Source: Dasypus novemcinctus
Taxonomy: Eukaryota > Chordata > Mammalia > Cingulata > Dasypodidae
Assembly: GCF_030445035.2 (NCBI RefSeq)
Contig: NC_080683.1
Span: forward strand, 94,759,675-94,823,674
Direction: 5' to 3'
Length of the DNA stretch: 64,000 nt
Shown here: in pieces, positions 44,486-56,543 of the stretch
How the letters are laid out: each line of letters begins with the position of its first letter
Position numbering within the stretch: the first letter of the stretch is position 1
Position numbers and translations under genes: made by a program
The notes under the pieces: generated by a model
What the model was told of the DNA's origin: nothing
The model's input: only the letters and a program-made list of their open reading frames with translations
Databases searched by the model: none

Positions 44486-44673
44486 GGGGTTCTTAAATTT
44501 TTTTCCCCACGGACCCCTTTGCCAGTCAGGTGAAAACCATGGGCCCCTTACTAAGTCCACACTCTACTGTGTATTTAATAAATGTATCACACCCACACCA
44601 GCATGTCACCACAAGAGTAATGTTTTAAATTTCAATTCAAGCTCACAGACCCCTGGTTAAGAACCCCTGCTCT
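44486..44673. mobile_element. Non-autonomous hAT-like MITE with inverted ends
   Basis: AGGGGTTCTTAAATTTTTTTC at the left and GGTTAAGAACCCCTGCT at the right form an inverted repeat. Inside, CCACGGACCCCTTTGCCAG and AGCTCACAGACCCCTGG are also inverted relatives. No transposase. Confidence 0.8.
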
Positions 44674-45074
44674 AATAGTTGTCAAGAACTGTGAAGGTGT
44701 GAGATTTTGTCCTACTTACAAGTTTAATTGGTGCTGGTAGAAGACACATGGCACCTAGATCAGGGATAAAGGAGTTACTTATGGCTCAGCAAAAAATATA
44801 ATCATCAGCATATTTACATCCATTCTCCTTGACCCCAATTCCCATGGGTGATATGAATGGGCCCATATAGATACTCTAAACTTAGGGAAACGGAACCTTT
44901 TAAGGACAGTTACCATACCTGCCCTTTACTCTAGAGGGAGATGCTGTCTCTATCTTCCAACATTATTTGCTATACATTCTTGAAAAGATAGTCTGGAAAA
45001 AAGGCAGTCAGTGCTTTAATTGCAAAATGTGCTGTAACACAAGAAATGCATGGAGAATTGTCTCCCAACAATAG

Positions 45075-45165
45075 GGGTTTTGACCATAACACTATTTATT
45101 ATTAATAAATTAATAGTTAATATAATTTATTAATAAATTAATATGCATTACATCTCAAAACAGGA
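45075..45165. repeat. AT-rich repeat with inverted symmetry
   Basis: TTATTAATAAATTAATA-type words occur twice (45097-45115 and 45126-45144) and are near palindromes. It may form hairpins. Confidence 0.6.
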
Positions 45166-45171
45166 GTTAAC

Positions 45172-45685
45172 ATGGTTCATTCAGTGGCTCAACAATGTCA
45201 AGAAAGACCCAAGCTCTTTCATCTTTCTGATCCATTATCCTCAATGTTTTGGTCTTTTGCCCTTGTGCTTATGTTTCTCCTTCTGAGATCACTGCCCCAG
45301 ATGCAGACACTTCTGTATATACTCTGTATTCCAAACATAAAGAAAGAACAGTAGCCCAAACTTTCTCCTTTTGAGGCTCTGTCTCGTTGTCCCAAAAAGG
45401 AGGTTTCAGGCAGACTTTTCATCATATTTCATTGGTAGGAACTTGGTCACATGCCAACCACTGGTCCAGTCCCTGAAAAAGAGGAATGGGATTAACAAGG
45501 TGATTCAGACCATCATGATTCATTCTTTGGAGCTGAGAAGAGGGCCTAACTTCCTTGGAACTCTCTAGTTAATACCTGTAAAAGTCAGGATTCAGAAGAA
45601 GATCAAAGAGAGCAAGGGGGTCAAGGCAGATGTGCATGATGTAAACAATATCTACCATACCTCTCTGTCTTTCCTTCCTTCCTTC
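45172..45685. other. Unclassified
   Basis: No recognised repeat, and no frame with protein-like features. Confidence 0.4.
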
Positions 45686-45689
45686 CATA

Positions 45690-46240
45690 AAAATAATTTA
45701 TTGGGAAATGGGGAAAAAGAACAGAGCTTGCTGAGAAATGGGAGAGAAGGATGGAAATATACACTGAGCTTTGGTGTGGGCTCCTCTAGGCAGAGAGAGT
45801 GAGCTCTGGCTTGTGTGGTCACCTTTTAAACTATTAATTATTTTTCCCCTTGCTAAAGCTAAGGAGAGGGGCCCCAGCTGTTACTGGCTATCCCACCAAT
45901 GGTGGGGGCCAATGGCGAGGACTGTTTGGCTTATCCAGGGCCAAGATAGGATCTCAGAAAGAGTTAACCTCAAGGTCAGGGTTAAGGTCATTGGCGGGGT
46001 CTGACAGTCACATCGTCTGTTGGTCCTGTAGTGGCTTGTCTTTTCCTTGTTTCCTTGTCCTAACTTACCTCAACTTGCCCCCTCAGAGAGTTCACACCCT
46101 TGTTCTTAAGGCAGTGCTGATGGGCAATGGTCACTCTTTTGTAGTTACTTCCTGCTGGATAGGGCAGTAGTCACTGCCTGACAGGGCATAAACCTCTCTG
46201 GCTATCCTATTGAGGTTGAGGAAAGATGGGTCTGACATTG
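45690..46240 (-). mobile_element. ERV LTR-like block, minus strand
   Basis: It starts (plus strand) AATAATTTATTGGG, the reverse complement of an AATAAA-type signal, then GAACAGAGCTTGCTGAGAAA and GGTGTGGGCTCCTCTAGG. The latter words recur at 58205-58270. A diverged version lies at 49620-50280. The env-like remnant lies just on its upstream side in minus sense, the place expected for a 3' LTR. Confidence 0.6.
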
Positions 46241-46253
46241 TGATTGGAACTGG

Positions 46254-46700
46254 CTAAAATCTCTGCATGACTAATAAGGTGTTGATTCTGTAAGAAATAA
46301 ACTTAGTTGGAATTTTGAAGATACTCAGCCCCACTAAAAGGATAAAGAAGATGGTGGTAAGTGACCCCGAAAAGGGGACAGCTAGACATACTGGACCATA
46401 AGAGTGAGAAAGGCCAGGTGTCTTCAAAGGCTGCATCATCTAAGTTGATGGGAAACATCATTCTTCCTTCAGTTCATTTATGCTGTTGGTTAACTCTAAG
46501 GAGAGATTATGGTAGACCGCTGGGTTTGGGTATAAACTGCCAACGCCTTTTCCCAGAGCAGTGGTTGTGTTTAGGACAGTTAGGTATGGAGAGAGGCAAT
46601 TCCCTAGATGTAAATTCACAAAGACAGTATAGGCAACAATAAGACAAGCATATGGCAAACAAAATAAAATAAAGATAGTAGTTAAGAGAGCCATTATTTT
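46254..46700 (-). pseudogene. Retroviral env-like remnant (transmembrane part)
   Basis: Two minus-strand frames, 46694-46458 and 46439-46254, are separated by stops. The first contains a small hydrophobic, GKG-containing segment followed by NLSLEL, the second a hydrophobic span with SLTTIFFILLVGL followed by basic residues, like the membrane anchor and cytoplasmic start of a gammaretrovirus-type TM protein. The immunosuppressive region and the SU part are not clearly preserved. A dead relic of an endogenous retrovirus; assignment is from pattern only. Confidence 0.5.
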
Positions 46701-46704
46701 ATCT

Positions 46705-48390
46705 TATAGGCACATTTATTAACTACTTAGAAAATGAATTAAGTTTCCTAGGACTTTTAACATCTTCAGTATCCCTCTGCATATGATCTAGAATAGAAAA
46801 GATATCATCATAATCATCAGGCAGATATCTAGAATAGGAGAGACATAGGTACAGTACTTAATACTAATCAATGCACAAGTTCTTTGAGCTGCAATTAATA
46901 GATCTTAGCTCCAGGTTTGCAATACCATACATATTATCTCTCCATGGGAGCAGGTGATAATGCCAATTGTGTTTAAGTTCTACTTACATGTCTTTGGTAA
47001 TCATTGCTCTATGTGGTATGCCCTTCATATAGCCAGCATGCTGCAGCACTGTTGACCCGAGAGAGAAGCTAGGAAGGTAGGCTCTAGTACCTCACTGGCC
47101 TGGTGCATAGTGTCCTTCAGCACTATGAAACAGAGCCAGTCTGGAGGCAATACCCATTGTACATCTGGCCATATTGAGCCATTACCAGCTGCTGCAGGAA
47201 TCTGAAACTGCAACATACTCTCTGCCTACTTCAGGAGCATGTTCAAAGATGCAGTAGATACTTTTATTGTTTTAGGGGTCAGTGACCAACTTAGCCAATA
47301 ACTCAAATGGAGAGGCAAGATCCAGTGTACCAAAGGCCTGGTTTGAATATACAGGAGAGTTTGACAATACTGAAATCTATCTCATTTGATTTTTATATAC
47401 TTTTGAAACACTTTCATTACAATGTATAACATATGAAATGAACTTAACTACTTTAGTATTTTGCTTTTTTACTTTCATACCTTTACCATGATGACATTAA
47501 TTAACAGGTATTTTACTTTAACAGTACAGGAAAAACTACTTTCTCAATCATTTTATGAAAACTGAAGATTTCCAATGGAATCAAGATTATCTTTCCTTAC
47601 CACCACTTTAATATGCAGATTGAGGTGGCCTCTGATAGTGTTCCCTATTATGAAATTACTTTTTGTTATTGATATTAGTTTAGGTTTCTATTTAATAATG
47701 GCTTTCTGGAATTAGTCACTTAAATGCTTCAATTTAGAAGATGCTTTTATGAACTCCTTATAATTAGCCATAACTGCATAGACTGGTTACTTTACCTTAA
47801 AATAAGCTTATTAAATTACAACTAGCAACGCAACCAATGAAATTTACTTTATTCATTTAAGAGAGAACAGATCTACATTTCCTTCTTTAACTTAATTTCG
47901 TTAGACATGAAGTTACAACTTTCATCATCTTAAAGATTTAATACATATAGTGTTGATTTATTTAATGGCTATTCTATAAATCTAGGGCGATTACACCCAA
48001 TCTAAATAAAATTGATACCATTATAGTTTATGCCAGGACTGTTCTTTTCCTTCCTTTACAGGGGGCTTAAAACCTCTTTACTTTAATAAAATTCTAAAAC
48101 TGTGAATAATCTTAAAAGCATACTGACTGCTACATTCTGGAATATATTACATTTGTCTAATTTGTTTTAATTATATTTTTAAAAAGATCTTTCCATAGCT
48201 CTCTAGGACTTTTCCTTTACTTACTGAAATTTAGTAATAAGATTATTAACCATCCTTATTTTAAGACTGATAAAAGGATTAAATTGGGGAATTACAGGTC
48301 AAACTGATTCTTAATTCCCCAGCCTAGAAGATAGATAGGGTTTTTTTTGAAGGTCTTACTGATAAGGTGATTTTAAAATAATAACTTAAA
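46705..48390. other. AT-rich region, possible ERV interior, not resolved
   Basis: No clear coding remains, except a minus-strand frame at 47216-47025 with WVLPPDW that could be a further env piece. The remainder is AT-rich with no recognised element. Confidence 0.35.
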
Positions 48391-48394
48391 AAAA

Positions 48395-48790
48395 TATATA
48401 TTATTTTTATTCCCCCCATCCCAAGATGGCTCCCTTGTCTGTCTGCTTGCTGTCCACTTATCTTCTTTATGAGGCACCTGGAACCAAACCCAGGACCTCC
48501 CATGTGGGAGGTGAGTGCCCAACCACTTGAGTCACTTCTGCTCCCTGCTGGTTGCATCATCTGCTGGTTGCATCTTCTGCTGATTGTGACATCTGCTGGT
48601 TGTGGCATCTACTTATTGTGCTGGTTGCAGCATCTGCTGGTTGTAGCATTTTGGTGTTTGTGGTGTCTGCTCACTGTGGCATTTGCTCATTGTGGTGTCT
48701 CTGTGCATTCTTTAGGAGGCACTGGGAACAGAACCCAGGGCCTCTATGCGGGAGGCAGGCACCCAATTGCTTGAGCCATGTCCACTCTGG
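48395..48790 (-). repeat. DAS-II-type SINE with expanded middle
   Basis: Two tRNA-like modules (AGGCACCTGGAACCAAACCC with CCTCCCATGTGGGAGG, and AGGAGGCACTGGGAACAG with TATGCGGGAGGCAGG) flank a middle of repeated CATCTGCTGGTTGTGG-like words (about 48540-48700, ten or so copies). Orientation is minus. Confidence 0.85.
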
Positions 48791-48799
48791 AAGTTAGAA

Positions 48800-49615
48800 T
48801 TTTAATCTACCACACCTAGCCCCAGAGCTCTTGCAAAGAGAAGGCCCTGGGGGCTGGGTAGGTCAAAGGACTCAGGAAAATCTTTTTCCCTTTTCCAATA
48901 GTTTCTATATTCAGATTTCTATATGATCTTTCCATCCTGTTTAGCCAAATTTGGGCTCCAGGAATATTCATTTACATATATAACTGCATATTTAATTTTC
49001 AACAATTTGAATAGAGCTCTTTTAAGAATTTTCATTTGTTAACGTGATATTATAATCCCGATATATGAAGATATATGCTGAGCAAATAGGCAGTCACAAA
49101 TAGAGAATTAGACACAAAAACACAACTCATTGATGTTACTTATAATTTGCATTCTTTTATAAAATAAGTTTATCTGTAAAATAACATTTAAAAGATTTCT
49201 TTGAAGGCTATTTCTAATTACTCTAATTTGCACTGTGACCATGCAGTTTTGCATAAGAATTTCTTTCCTTTTAATTATTGGCTTATAACCAAATTGTTCT
49301 CAATGCTTTAAAATACAAATTACAACATTTTACTTGACTTCAGAGCTTTGCTTATTTCCCATTTTGACTCCGTCAGACCTTGGATGAAAAACACTAATTC
49401 CAGTGTATACTCACTGAGGTCATTGAAGTCTCAGGCAAAACTGGTTTCTCTCATGAATTGCAGCTTTTAGGAAACTCAACAGTCCCACTTCCCAGTCCTC
49501 GGAGATAATAGGCCTCTGGTGGCCACCAGACTGGAAGAGTGGATGTTCAACCCTGATGTTACTGGATTTTGACTAGGTTCTTGCCTATGCTGCAGAAATG
49601 AATGTCAAGAGAACA
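48800..49615. other. AT-rich, nothing recognised
   Basis: No credible gene, repeat family or regulatory motif. Confidence 0.4.
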
Positions 49616-49619
49616 TTGG

Positions 49620-50280
49620 GCAGTTAGGCCATAATTTATTCAGGTAGGGAGGGCAGAGAAATGGGAAAAAAATAACAGATCAGGAGCACCAGGTAGAGAG
49701 GAAGGGGCTGAAAAGTGATAAAGCAGGCTGATTTACAGATTACAGTTCCCCATTATGGGTTATAAACACCCAAGATTTACCTGCATGGCCACATGGCGGA
49801 GGAAAAATGGGGAGAGTGGTACACAGAGGGCAGAAATGGGTGAGAGAGCACACGAGAGTGAGCTCAAGCCTTGTGCCTGCCTTTTTGAACTGTTAATTAT
49901 CCCACTCCTTTGCTAATGGCAGGGGAGGAGTTCTAGCTATTTATCATTTTGATTATCTCACCCATCAATCTCCCATGAGGGTTCAATGATAAAGTCCTTA
50001 GGGAATATCCTGGGCTTCTCCTGGCTTCCAGAGGAAGTCTTCTTCTGAGTGGCAGAGTCTTGGGGAGGGTCTTCCAGCAGCCATTTTAGGGGTTATTGAT
50101 GTCCACGTGGACTTCTTGCCAGGTTCCAGATCCATCTATTGATTCCCTCTCTTACTAGCAGGCTTCACTGAGAGTGGAGAATTCTACCAGGCAGCAGTTT
50201 AGACATAAGAGAAGGCAGGGCTATTGGCAGCAGGGGGAGGACAGGAAATGGGTGTCTCAAGTTTGCTTTTCCATGAGCCA
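49620..50280 (-). mobile_element. ERV LTR-like block, related to 45690-46240
   Basis: It shares ATAATTTATT, GAGTGAGCTC-AGCCTTGTG, CTTTTTGAACTGTTAATTAT and CTTTGCTAA with the other block, in the same order and with many differences. It could be the 5' LTR of the same old provirus or another insertion. Confidence 0.5.
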
Positions 50281-50284
50281 TAGG

Positions 50285-52035
50285 GGGCAGAAATTGTCGT
50301 GAAATAACCATAAGCAAAGGGAAGGGTGAGGCTAGACCTTAAGGAATCAGAAACAAAGGCAAACTCAGTTTATAATTACCATCACGATAGCTAGCAAAAG
50401 CAAGGGTATGGTTAGAACTTAAGTAACCATAAACAAAGGTAAATTAGTCTAAGATTACACTTAAAATAGTAGGGCTAGGCTATATCCACCCAGCTATAGC
50501 AATTTCAGATATTATCCTTCTGCTGTTTGTATATAAAGATATATATATAAAGGCATTTATATAATGATCTTAACTCTTAGAGTTTCTAGTAAGTTTCCAC
50601 TTAAAAACAACTTGGGCACTTCCATTTATTAACTAAGCAATTTAAACAGTTTTATTGGTAACAACAGTGCTAAGTTTTTCTGCTTTTTCAGCAGCTGACT
50701 TAATTCCACTTGTGAATTATACATCAAATTCAATTGCAAGATATTATTTACATTTAAAGACTCATTTTTAGGTTACCTTTCACTGATACCCAATTTATAA
50801 CAGGTGAATCCCAAATCTAATTTACAAGTTCCTAGACATGAGCAGACTAGCACAGTAAAGCAAGCACAGTTTAGGACAGAAGAGAGAATTTTACACACTT
50901 AGCTTAGTTTAGGGAAAGACTTGATTTTAGAATCACCTAGATACAAAGCTCACAGTGTCTGTCCATGGCAGAAACTTAATGCAAAACCCTCCAGCTTAGT
51001 TTCTCCAGGAAAATTCCTGGGCAGCTGCTACGTGTGGAGAGCTAAGGGGTCCAGAGAAGCCCTGCCCCTGACAAGACTTGAATTGGGGCTGCATCCCATT
51101 AGTTCCCTCTCACAAGGGGTAAAATACACTGTAAGCCTTTTTCACTGGAAGGATCAGAGTATTACAAGGAAATAGGCAGGGAGCTAGGAAAGTCAGGAAC
51201 CTTTTAATCATAATTGATGGCCCATGAGGAGGTTCCTTATTCTATGGGGGAGAGGTTTAGCAAATGGAGTGCATTTCCTCATCCCTATAAGGAGACATGG
51301 CCACATGGTCTCTGGTGCTTAGATCTGTCTGTCCTCTCCTTCTCTCTTAGACAGGTTTAACTGGAACTCAGGGTCCTATACAGAGTCCACTCTTGGTCAT
51401 ACTGTGGTCATGTGGTATGGCAGGAAAAGATTAGCCCCTTTCTTTTTAGACTATCAGAGGCAGGTTGTCCAATTTCTGAGAAGGCATCCCAATGGAGGTC
51501 TGCTGTAATGCTGGAAGAGCCACCCATTGTCCTAGGGGAAGATAAAACATGTTCATCAGTCTGGGAGCATCCCACTACTAGAGCTGTCTCAATGGATTGC
51601 TTGCTGAGCTAGCATCCTGGAAATTGGGGAGTCTGACTTGCTGTCCCCACATTCTGGGGATCAGGAACTTTGTTCCTGGGCATCCTCAGAGCCTCAGAGG
51701 TCTTGGGGGTGCCTGGGTTTGGTTCCCACACTGAATATCAAAGCCAGGCTAACCCTAGGAAAGGGCTGACTAGGGACCTTTCTCTTGCTTTTCTTTTGCA
51801 GTGGTCTTAGGAGCTGGCTAGGAGGGTGCTCACCTCATAGCTGCTCCCAGGGGCCGAGGTCTGCAGTCATACCTAACTTTAAAAGCCCAATTTAAAAACT
51901 AGGGACTAAATGTCCTGTGGCTTATTGACAAATACCTTAAACTCACTCCTCCCCCCTCCCCCCCAGACCATCTCAGGGCCTTCACAGGGAAGAGAAGGAG
52001 CAAAGCCTCAGGTCACTGCTGAGGGTGGGTGTGGT
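50285..52035. other. Unclassified, possibly ERV-derived
   Basis: It contains two near copies of an AACCATAAGCAAAGG-like segment (about 50305 and 50420). The reading frames are not convincing. Retroviral origin is suspected only from its neighbours. Confidence 0.35.
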
Positions 52036-52039
52036 ATAT

Positions 52040-52278
52040 CCACTCTCCAGCCCTATGTCATAATATTGCCCACAGACCTTGATCATCTCTCCCTCCCACA
52101 AGACATCACACTGGTCCATTATATTGATATGTTGATAGGACCTAGTGAGCAAAAGTAGCAGACTCTAGAGTTATTGGTAAGGCATTTGCATGAGATGATG
52201 GGAGATAAATCCAACAAAAATACAGGGGCCTTCCACTTTGGTGCAATTTCTGGGTGTTCAGTGTGTGGGGCAGGTCAA
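52040..52278 (+). pseudogene. ERVL pol remnant: reverse transcriptase, part 1
   Basis: The frame 51910-52158 ends with LDHLSLPQDITLVHYIDMLI, the region around the catalytic YxDD motif of a retroviral RT; the motif is damaged by loss of a codon or so after YID. The following 120 bases continue the RT in another frame, up to the insertion point of the PRPS1 retrocopy. It is the 5' half of the fragment that resumes at 53465. A dead endogenous retrovirus. Confidence 0.8.
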
Positions 52279-53464
52279 GATATCCCTTCTAAGATGGTGG
52301 AATAGCAAGGCGAAGCAGTTAGTACTGGGTCTCTGGTCCGACTTCGGTTCCTGCCTTGGCAGCAACAGCAGTGATCACTGAGTGAAGAGTTCCCAGGGCC
52401 AAGAAGCCAAATATCAAAATCTTCAGTGTCCGCTCCCACTAGGACTTATCCCAGAAAATTGCCAACCACCTTGGCCTGGAGCTAGGCAAAGTGGTGACAA
52501 AGAAATTCAGCAAACAGGAAACCTGTGTGGAAATTGGAGACAGTGTATGTGGAGAGGATGTCTACATTATTCAGAGTGGTTGTAGCAAAACCAACAACAA
52601 TCCTATGGAGCTTTTGATTGTGATTAATGCCTGCAAGATCGCTTCAGCCAGCTGGGGTACTGCAGTCATTCCATGCTTCCCTTATGCCAGGCAGGATAAG
52701 AAGGATAAGAGCTGGGCCCCAATCTTGGCCAAGTTTGTCACAAATTTGCTATCTGTAGTAGGCACAGATCATATCATCACCATGGACCTACATGCTTCTC
52801 AAATTCAGGGCTTTTTTGATATCCCAGTGGACAATTTGTGTGCAGAGCCAGCTGCCCTGAAGTGGATAAGGGAGAATATCTCTGAGTGGAGGAACTGCCC
52901 TATTGTCTCACCAGATGTTGGTGAGGCTAAAGAGTGACCTCCACAGCAATCTGGTTGAATGTGGACTTTGCCTTGATTCACAAGGCAATGAAGTGGACTG
53001 CATGGTGCTGGTGGGAGATGTGAAGGATCACGTGTCTATCTTTGTGGATGACATGGCTGATACTTGTGGCACAATCTGTTATGCAACTGACAACTTTCTG
53101 TCGGCTGGAGCCACCAGAGTTTATGCTACTTGATCCATGGAATCTTTTCTGGCCTGGCCATTTCTCAAATCAACAATGCATGCTCTGAAGCAGTAGTCAC
53201 CAATACCATACCTCAGGGGGATAGGATGAAGCATTGCTCCAAAATCCAGGAGGTTGACATCTCCATCTTCTCCATGATCCTTGGAGAAGCCATCAGGAGA
53301 ACTCACAATGGGGAATCTGTTTCCTACCTCTTCAGCCATGTCCCTTTATAATAAAATGATTTCTGAGGCTGTTTAAAGATAAAATCAACCCTACCCCTTG
53401 TTTTCCCTCAGTATTTGATTAAAAAGTTCAGCAGAAGAAAAATAAAAAGATGTACCTTCTAAAG
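52279..53464 (+). pseudogene. PRPS1: PRPS1 processed pseudogene inserted in ERVL pol
   Basis: An intronless copy of phosphoribosyl-pyrophosphate synthetase 1, the enzyme that makes PRPP for nucleotide synthesis. The body is about 52294-53448. The homologous start codon reads AAG at 52404-52406 and the stop is at 53349-53351. Stretches such as [20 protein letters not shown] and [18 protein letters not shown] fix the family. ENISEWRNC and KHCSKIQ favour PRPS1 over PRPS2. There are at least three frameshifts, one near 52930. A 5' UTR, a short 3' UTR and AAAAATAAAAAG at the end are present. Flanks AAGATATCCCTTCTAAG (52277-52293) and AAGATGTACCTTCTAAAG (53447-53464) are a diverged duplication. Confidence 0.93.
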
Positions 53465-54570
53465 TGAAGGGTAAGCTGTTCCATCTGGTCCCTCCCATAA
53501 CCAAAACAGAGGCACAATGCTTAATTGGTCTCTTAGGATTTTGGAGATCACACATTCCTCATTTGGGTGTGCTACTCTGGCCCATTTACCAAGTGGCCAG
53601 AAAAACTGCTAATTTTGAATGGGGACTGGAACAAGATGAGGCTCACGTGGGCCATATGATTCAGCAGATCCAATGGTGCTGTAAGTTTCAGAGGCAAATA
53701 GAGGTGCTATCTGGAGCCTTTGGCAGTCCACTATAGGAGAATTCCAATGCAGACCCTTAGGATTTTGAAGCAAAACCCTGCCATCCTCTGCAGATAACTA
53801 CTCCCCTTTTGAGAAACAGCTTTTGGCCTGCTACCGGGCCTTAGTAAAGACTGAACGCTTAACCATGGGCCATCAAGTTACCATGAGACCTGAACTGCCT
53901 ATCATGAGTTGGGTATTGTCTGACCCACCAAACCATAAAGTTAGGTGGGCACAGCATAATAATGAGCACTCCATAATAAAGTGGAAGTGGTATATATGAG
54001 ATTGGGCTTCAGTGGGTCCTGAAGGCACAAGTAAGTTACATGAGGAAGTAGCCCAAATGCCCATGGCCATCACCCATGCTATGTTACCTTCTCTTTCCCA
54101 GCCCACAGCTTTGGCCTCTGGGGAGTCCCTTTCAAAGAGTTGACTGAGGAAGAGAAAACTTGGGCCTAGTTTACAGATATTTCTGCATGATTTGCAGTTA
54201 CCACCCGAAAGTGGACAGCTGCAGCACTACAGCCCTTTTCTGGAACATCCCTGAAGGACAGTGGTGAGAGCAAATCCTCCCAGTGGGCATAACTTTGAGC
54301 AGTGCACCTGGTTGTTCATTTTGCTTGGAAGAAGAAATGACCAGAGGTGCATTTGTACAGTGATTCATGGGCTGTTACCAATGGTTTGGCTGGATGTTCA
54401 GGAACTTGGAAGGAAATGAGTGGAAAATTGGTAACAAAGAGGTCTGGGGAAGAGTTATGTGGAAAGCCCTTTCTGAGTGGGCAAAAACATGAAAATACTT
54501 GTGTCCTACATGAATGCTCTCCAGAGGGTGAGTTCAGCAGAGGAAGATTTTAATAATCAAGTAGATAAGA
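53465..54570 (+). pseudogene. ERVL pol remnant: RT end and RNase H
   Basis: It resumes the RT after the pseudogene. LIGLLGFWRSHIPHLGVLL (from 53524) is the RT connection part. Then comes an RNase H-like region across several frames (YSPFE, IIKWKWYI, then SDSWAVTNGL near 54356). Acidic residues of RNase H are partly kept. Stops and frameshifts break it in at least five places. Confidence 0.85.
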
Positions 54571-54574
54571 TGAC

Positions 54575-55170
54575 CCTCTCTGTGACTAATGTTCAGCCTC
54601 TTTCCCCAGCCACCCTGTCATTGCCCAGTGGGTTCATGAACAAAGTGGCCATGGAGGTAGGGATGGAGGTTATGCATGTGCTCAGCAACATGGACTTCCC
54701 CTCACCAAGGCTGACTTGGCTACAGCCACTGATGAGTGCCCAATGTGCCAGCAGCAGAGTCTTACACTCAACCCCTGATATGGCACCATTCCCGGAGGTG
54801 ATCAGCCTGCTACCTGGTGGCAAGTTGATTACATTGGGTCACTTCCATTATGGAAGGGGCAGAATTTGTTTTATGGATTTACATTTCCTGCATGCAATGC
54901 TTCTTCCAAAACTACCATCCGTGGATTTACCAGATGTCTTATCTACCACCACAGCATTCCAAACAGCATTGCTTCTGATCAAGGCACACATTTCACAGCA
55001 AATGAGTGTGGGAATGGGCACATGCCCATGGAATTCACTGGTCTTACCATGTTGCCCATCATCCTGAAGCAGCTGGATTGATAGAAAAATGAAATAGTCT
55101 TTTGAAGACTCAGTTACGGTGCTAACTAGGTGGTAATACTCTGCAGGGCTGGAGCAATGTTCTCCAGGAG
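54575..55170 (+). pseudogene. ERVL pol remnant: integrase
   Basis: The frame 54477-55067 has a cysteine pair QCASSR-type zinc region, and the frame 54866-55081 has SIASDQGTHFTA (about 54965-55000), where the aspartate is a catalytic integrase residue. Two frames alternate, showing indels. The third catalytic residue falls in eroded sequence. Confidence 0.85.
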
Positions 55171-55173
55171 GCT

Positions 55174-55790
55174 GTGTATGCTCTAAATCACCATCCACTC
55201 TCCAGTGCTCTTTCTCCCATAGGCGGGATTAATGGGTCCAGGAATCTAGGGGTGGAAATGGGAGTGGCACCACTCACTATTATCCCTAGTGATCCACTAG
55301 GAAAATGTTTGCTTCCTGTTCCTGCAACCTTAAACTATGTTGGTCTACAGATCTTAGTTCCAAAAGGAAGGAGTGTTGCCACCAAGGATCACAACAATGA
55401 TTCCTACAACTGGTTAAGACTGCCACTTTGGGCTCCTCTGAATCAACAGGCAAAGAAGGGAATTACTGTACTGGCTGGAGTGATTGATCCTGACTATCAA
55501 GGGGAATAGGACTGCATCTACAAAATGGGGGTAAAGAAGAGTTTGCTTGAAATACAGGAGATCCTCTAAGGTATCTCTTAGTACTGCCATGCCCTGTGAT
55601 TAAAGTCATTGGAAAATTGCAACAACTCAATCCGAAAAGGACTAACAATGGCCTGGAATTTTTAGAAATGAAAGTTTGGGTCACCTCACCAGGCAAAGAA
55701 CCATGGCCAACTGAGGTGCTTGCTGAGGGTTCTGGAAACATGGAATGGGTCATGGAAGAAGGCAATGATAAATATGAATTTTAACCATGT
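55174..55790 (+). pseudogene. ERVL pol remnant: C-terminal dUTPase
   Basis: The frame 55174-55509 contains GITVLAGVIDPDYQGE at its end, a dUTPase motif whose aspartate and tyrosine are conserved. A second frame, 55596-55784, continues the C-terminal tail. ERVL-class elements place a dUTPase after integrase and lack env, as here. Confidence 0.85.
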
Positions 55791-55960
55791 GACCAATTAC
55801 AGAAATGAAGACTGTAATTGTCATTAATCTTTTGTTTTGTTATAAGCATGATTGTATATGTACATAAAAAGAATATCTTTGTTTTCTTCCCTAACCTTTT
55901 CCCTTATCACATGAAAAGTTTTATTAGTTTCATGTCATAATCTTTAAGGATGTCAGCTTT

Positions 55961-56354
55961 AAGAATGAATATTGGAAAGTGGATGTGGCTCAAATGAAAG
56001 AGTGTCTGTCTATCATATGGAGGGTTCAGGGTTTGATCCCCAGGGCTGCCGAATGCAAGGAGTGCCCTGTCATGTAGGCGCACCCCCACATGGGGTGTCC
56101 CATGCATAAGATGTGCATCCTGCAAGGAGAGCCACCCCACATGAACAGTGCAGCCTGCCTAGGAGTGGCAGTGCACACATAGAGAGCTGATGCAGCAAGA
56201 TGACACAACAAAAATGAGACGCAGATTCCCAGTACCTTCTGATAAAGCAAGCAGATGCAGAAGAACACACAGCAAATGGACAGAGAGAGCAGACAACAGG
56301 AGGGAAGGGAGAAAAATAAGTAAAATAAATCTTTTTAAAAAAAGAATGAATATT
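55961..56354 (+). repeat. DAS-III-type SINE in the ERVL remnant
   Basis: The body is 55974-56341. AAGAATGAATATT at 55961-55973 and 56342-56354 is a perfect 13-bp duplication. The head has GTGGATGTGGCTCAAATG and GGTTTGATCCCCAGG (B box). The tail is AAATAAATCTTTTTAAAA. Confidence 0.93.
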
Positions 56355-56543
56355 ACCCAAGGACTTGTACCCTATTCTACAGGGAATTAATGCATTTCCT
56401 GTTGTATGCAGGAGAGTTCAATATTGTTAGGTGTGTTTGTGTGTATGTATATATATGCATGTCTGTTATTTTTACTTAGAAACTATGTAAACTAACTACT
56501 TACTGAGGTAAGGTGTAGGGTTGCCAAGTTGACAGGGGTGGAC

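Noticed and set aside
52491-52937. A functional PRPS-like gene
   Set aside because: The start codon is changed, the frame is broken several times and there are no introns, so it is a processed pseudogene.
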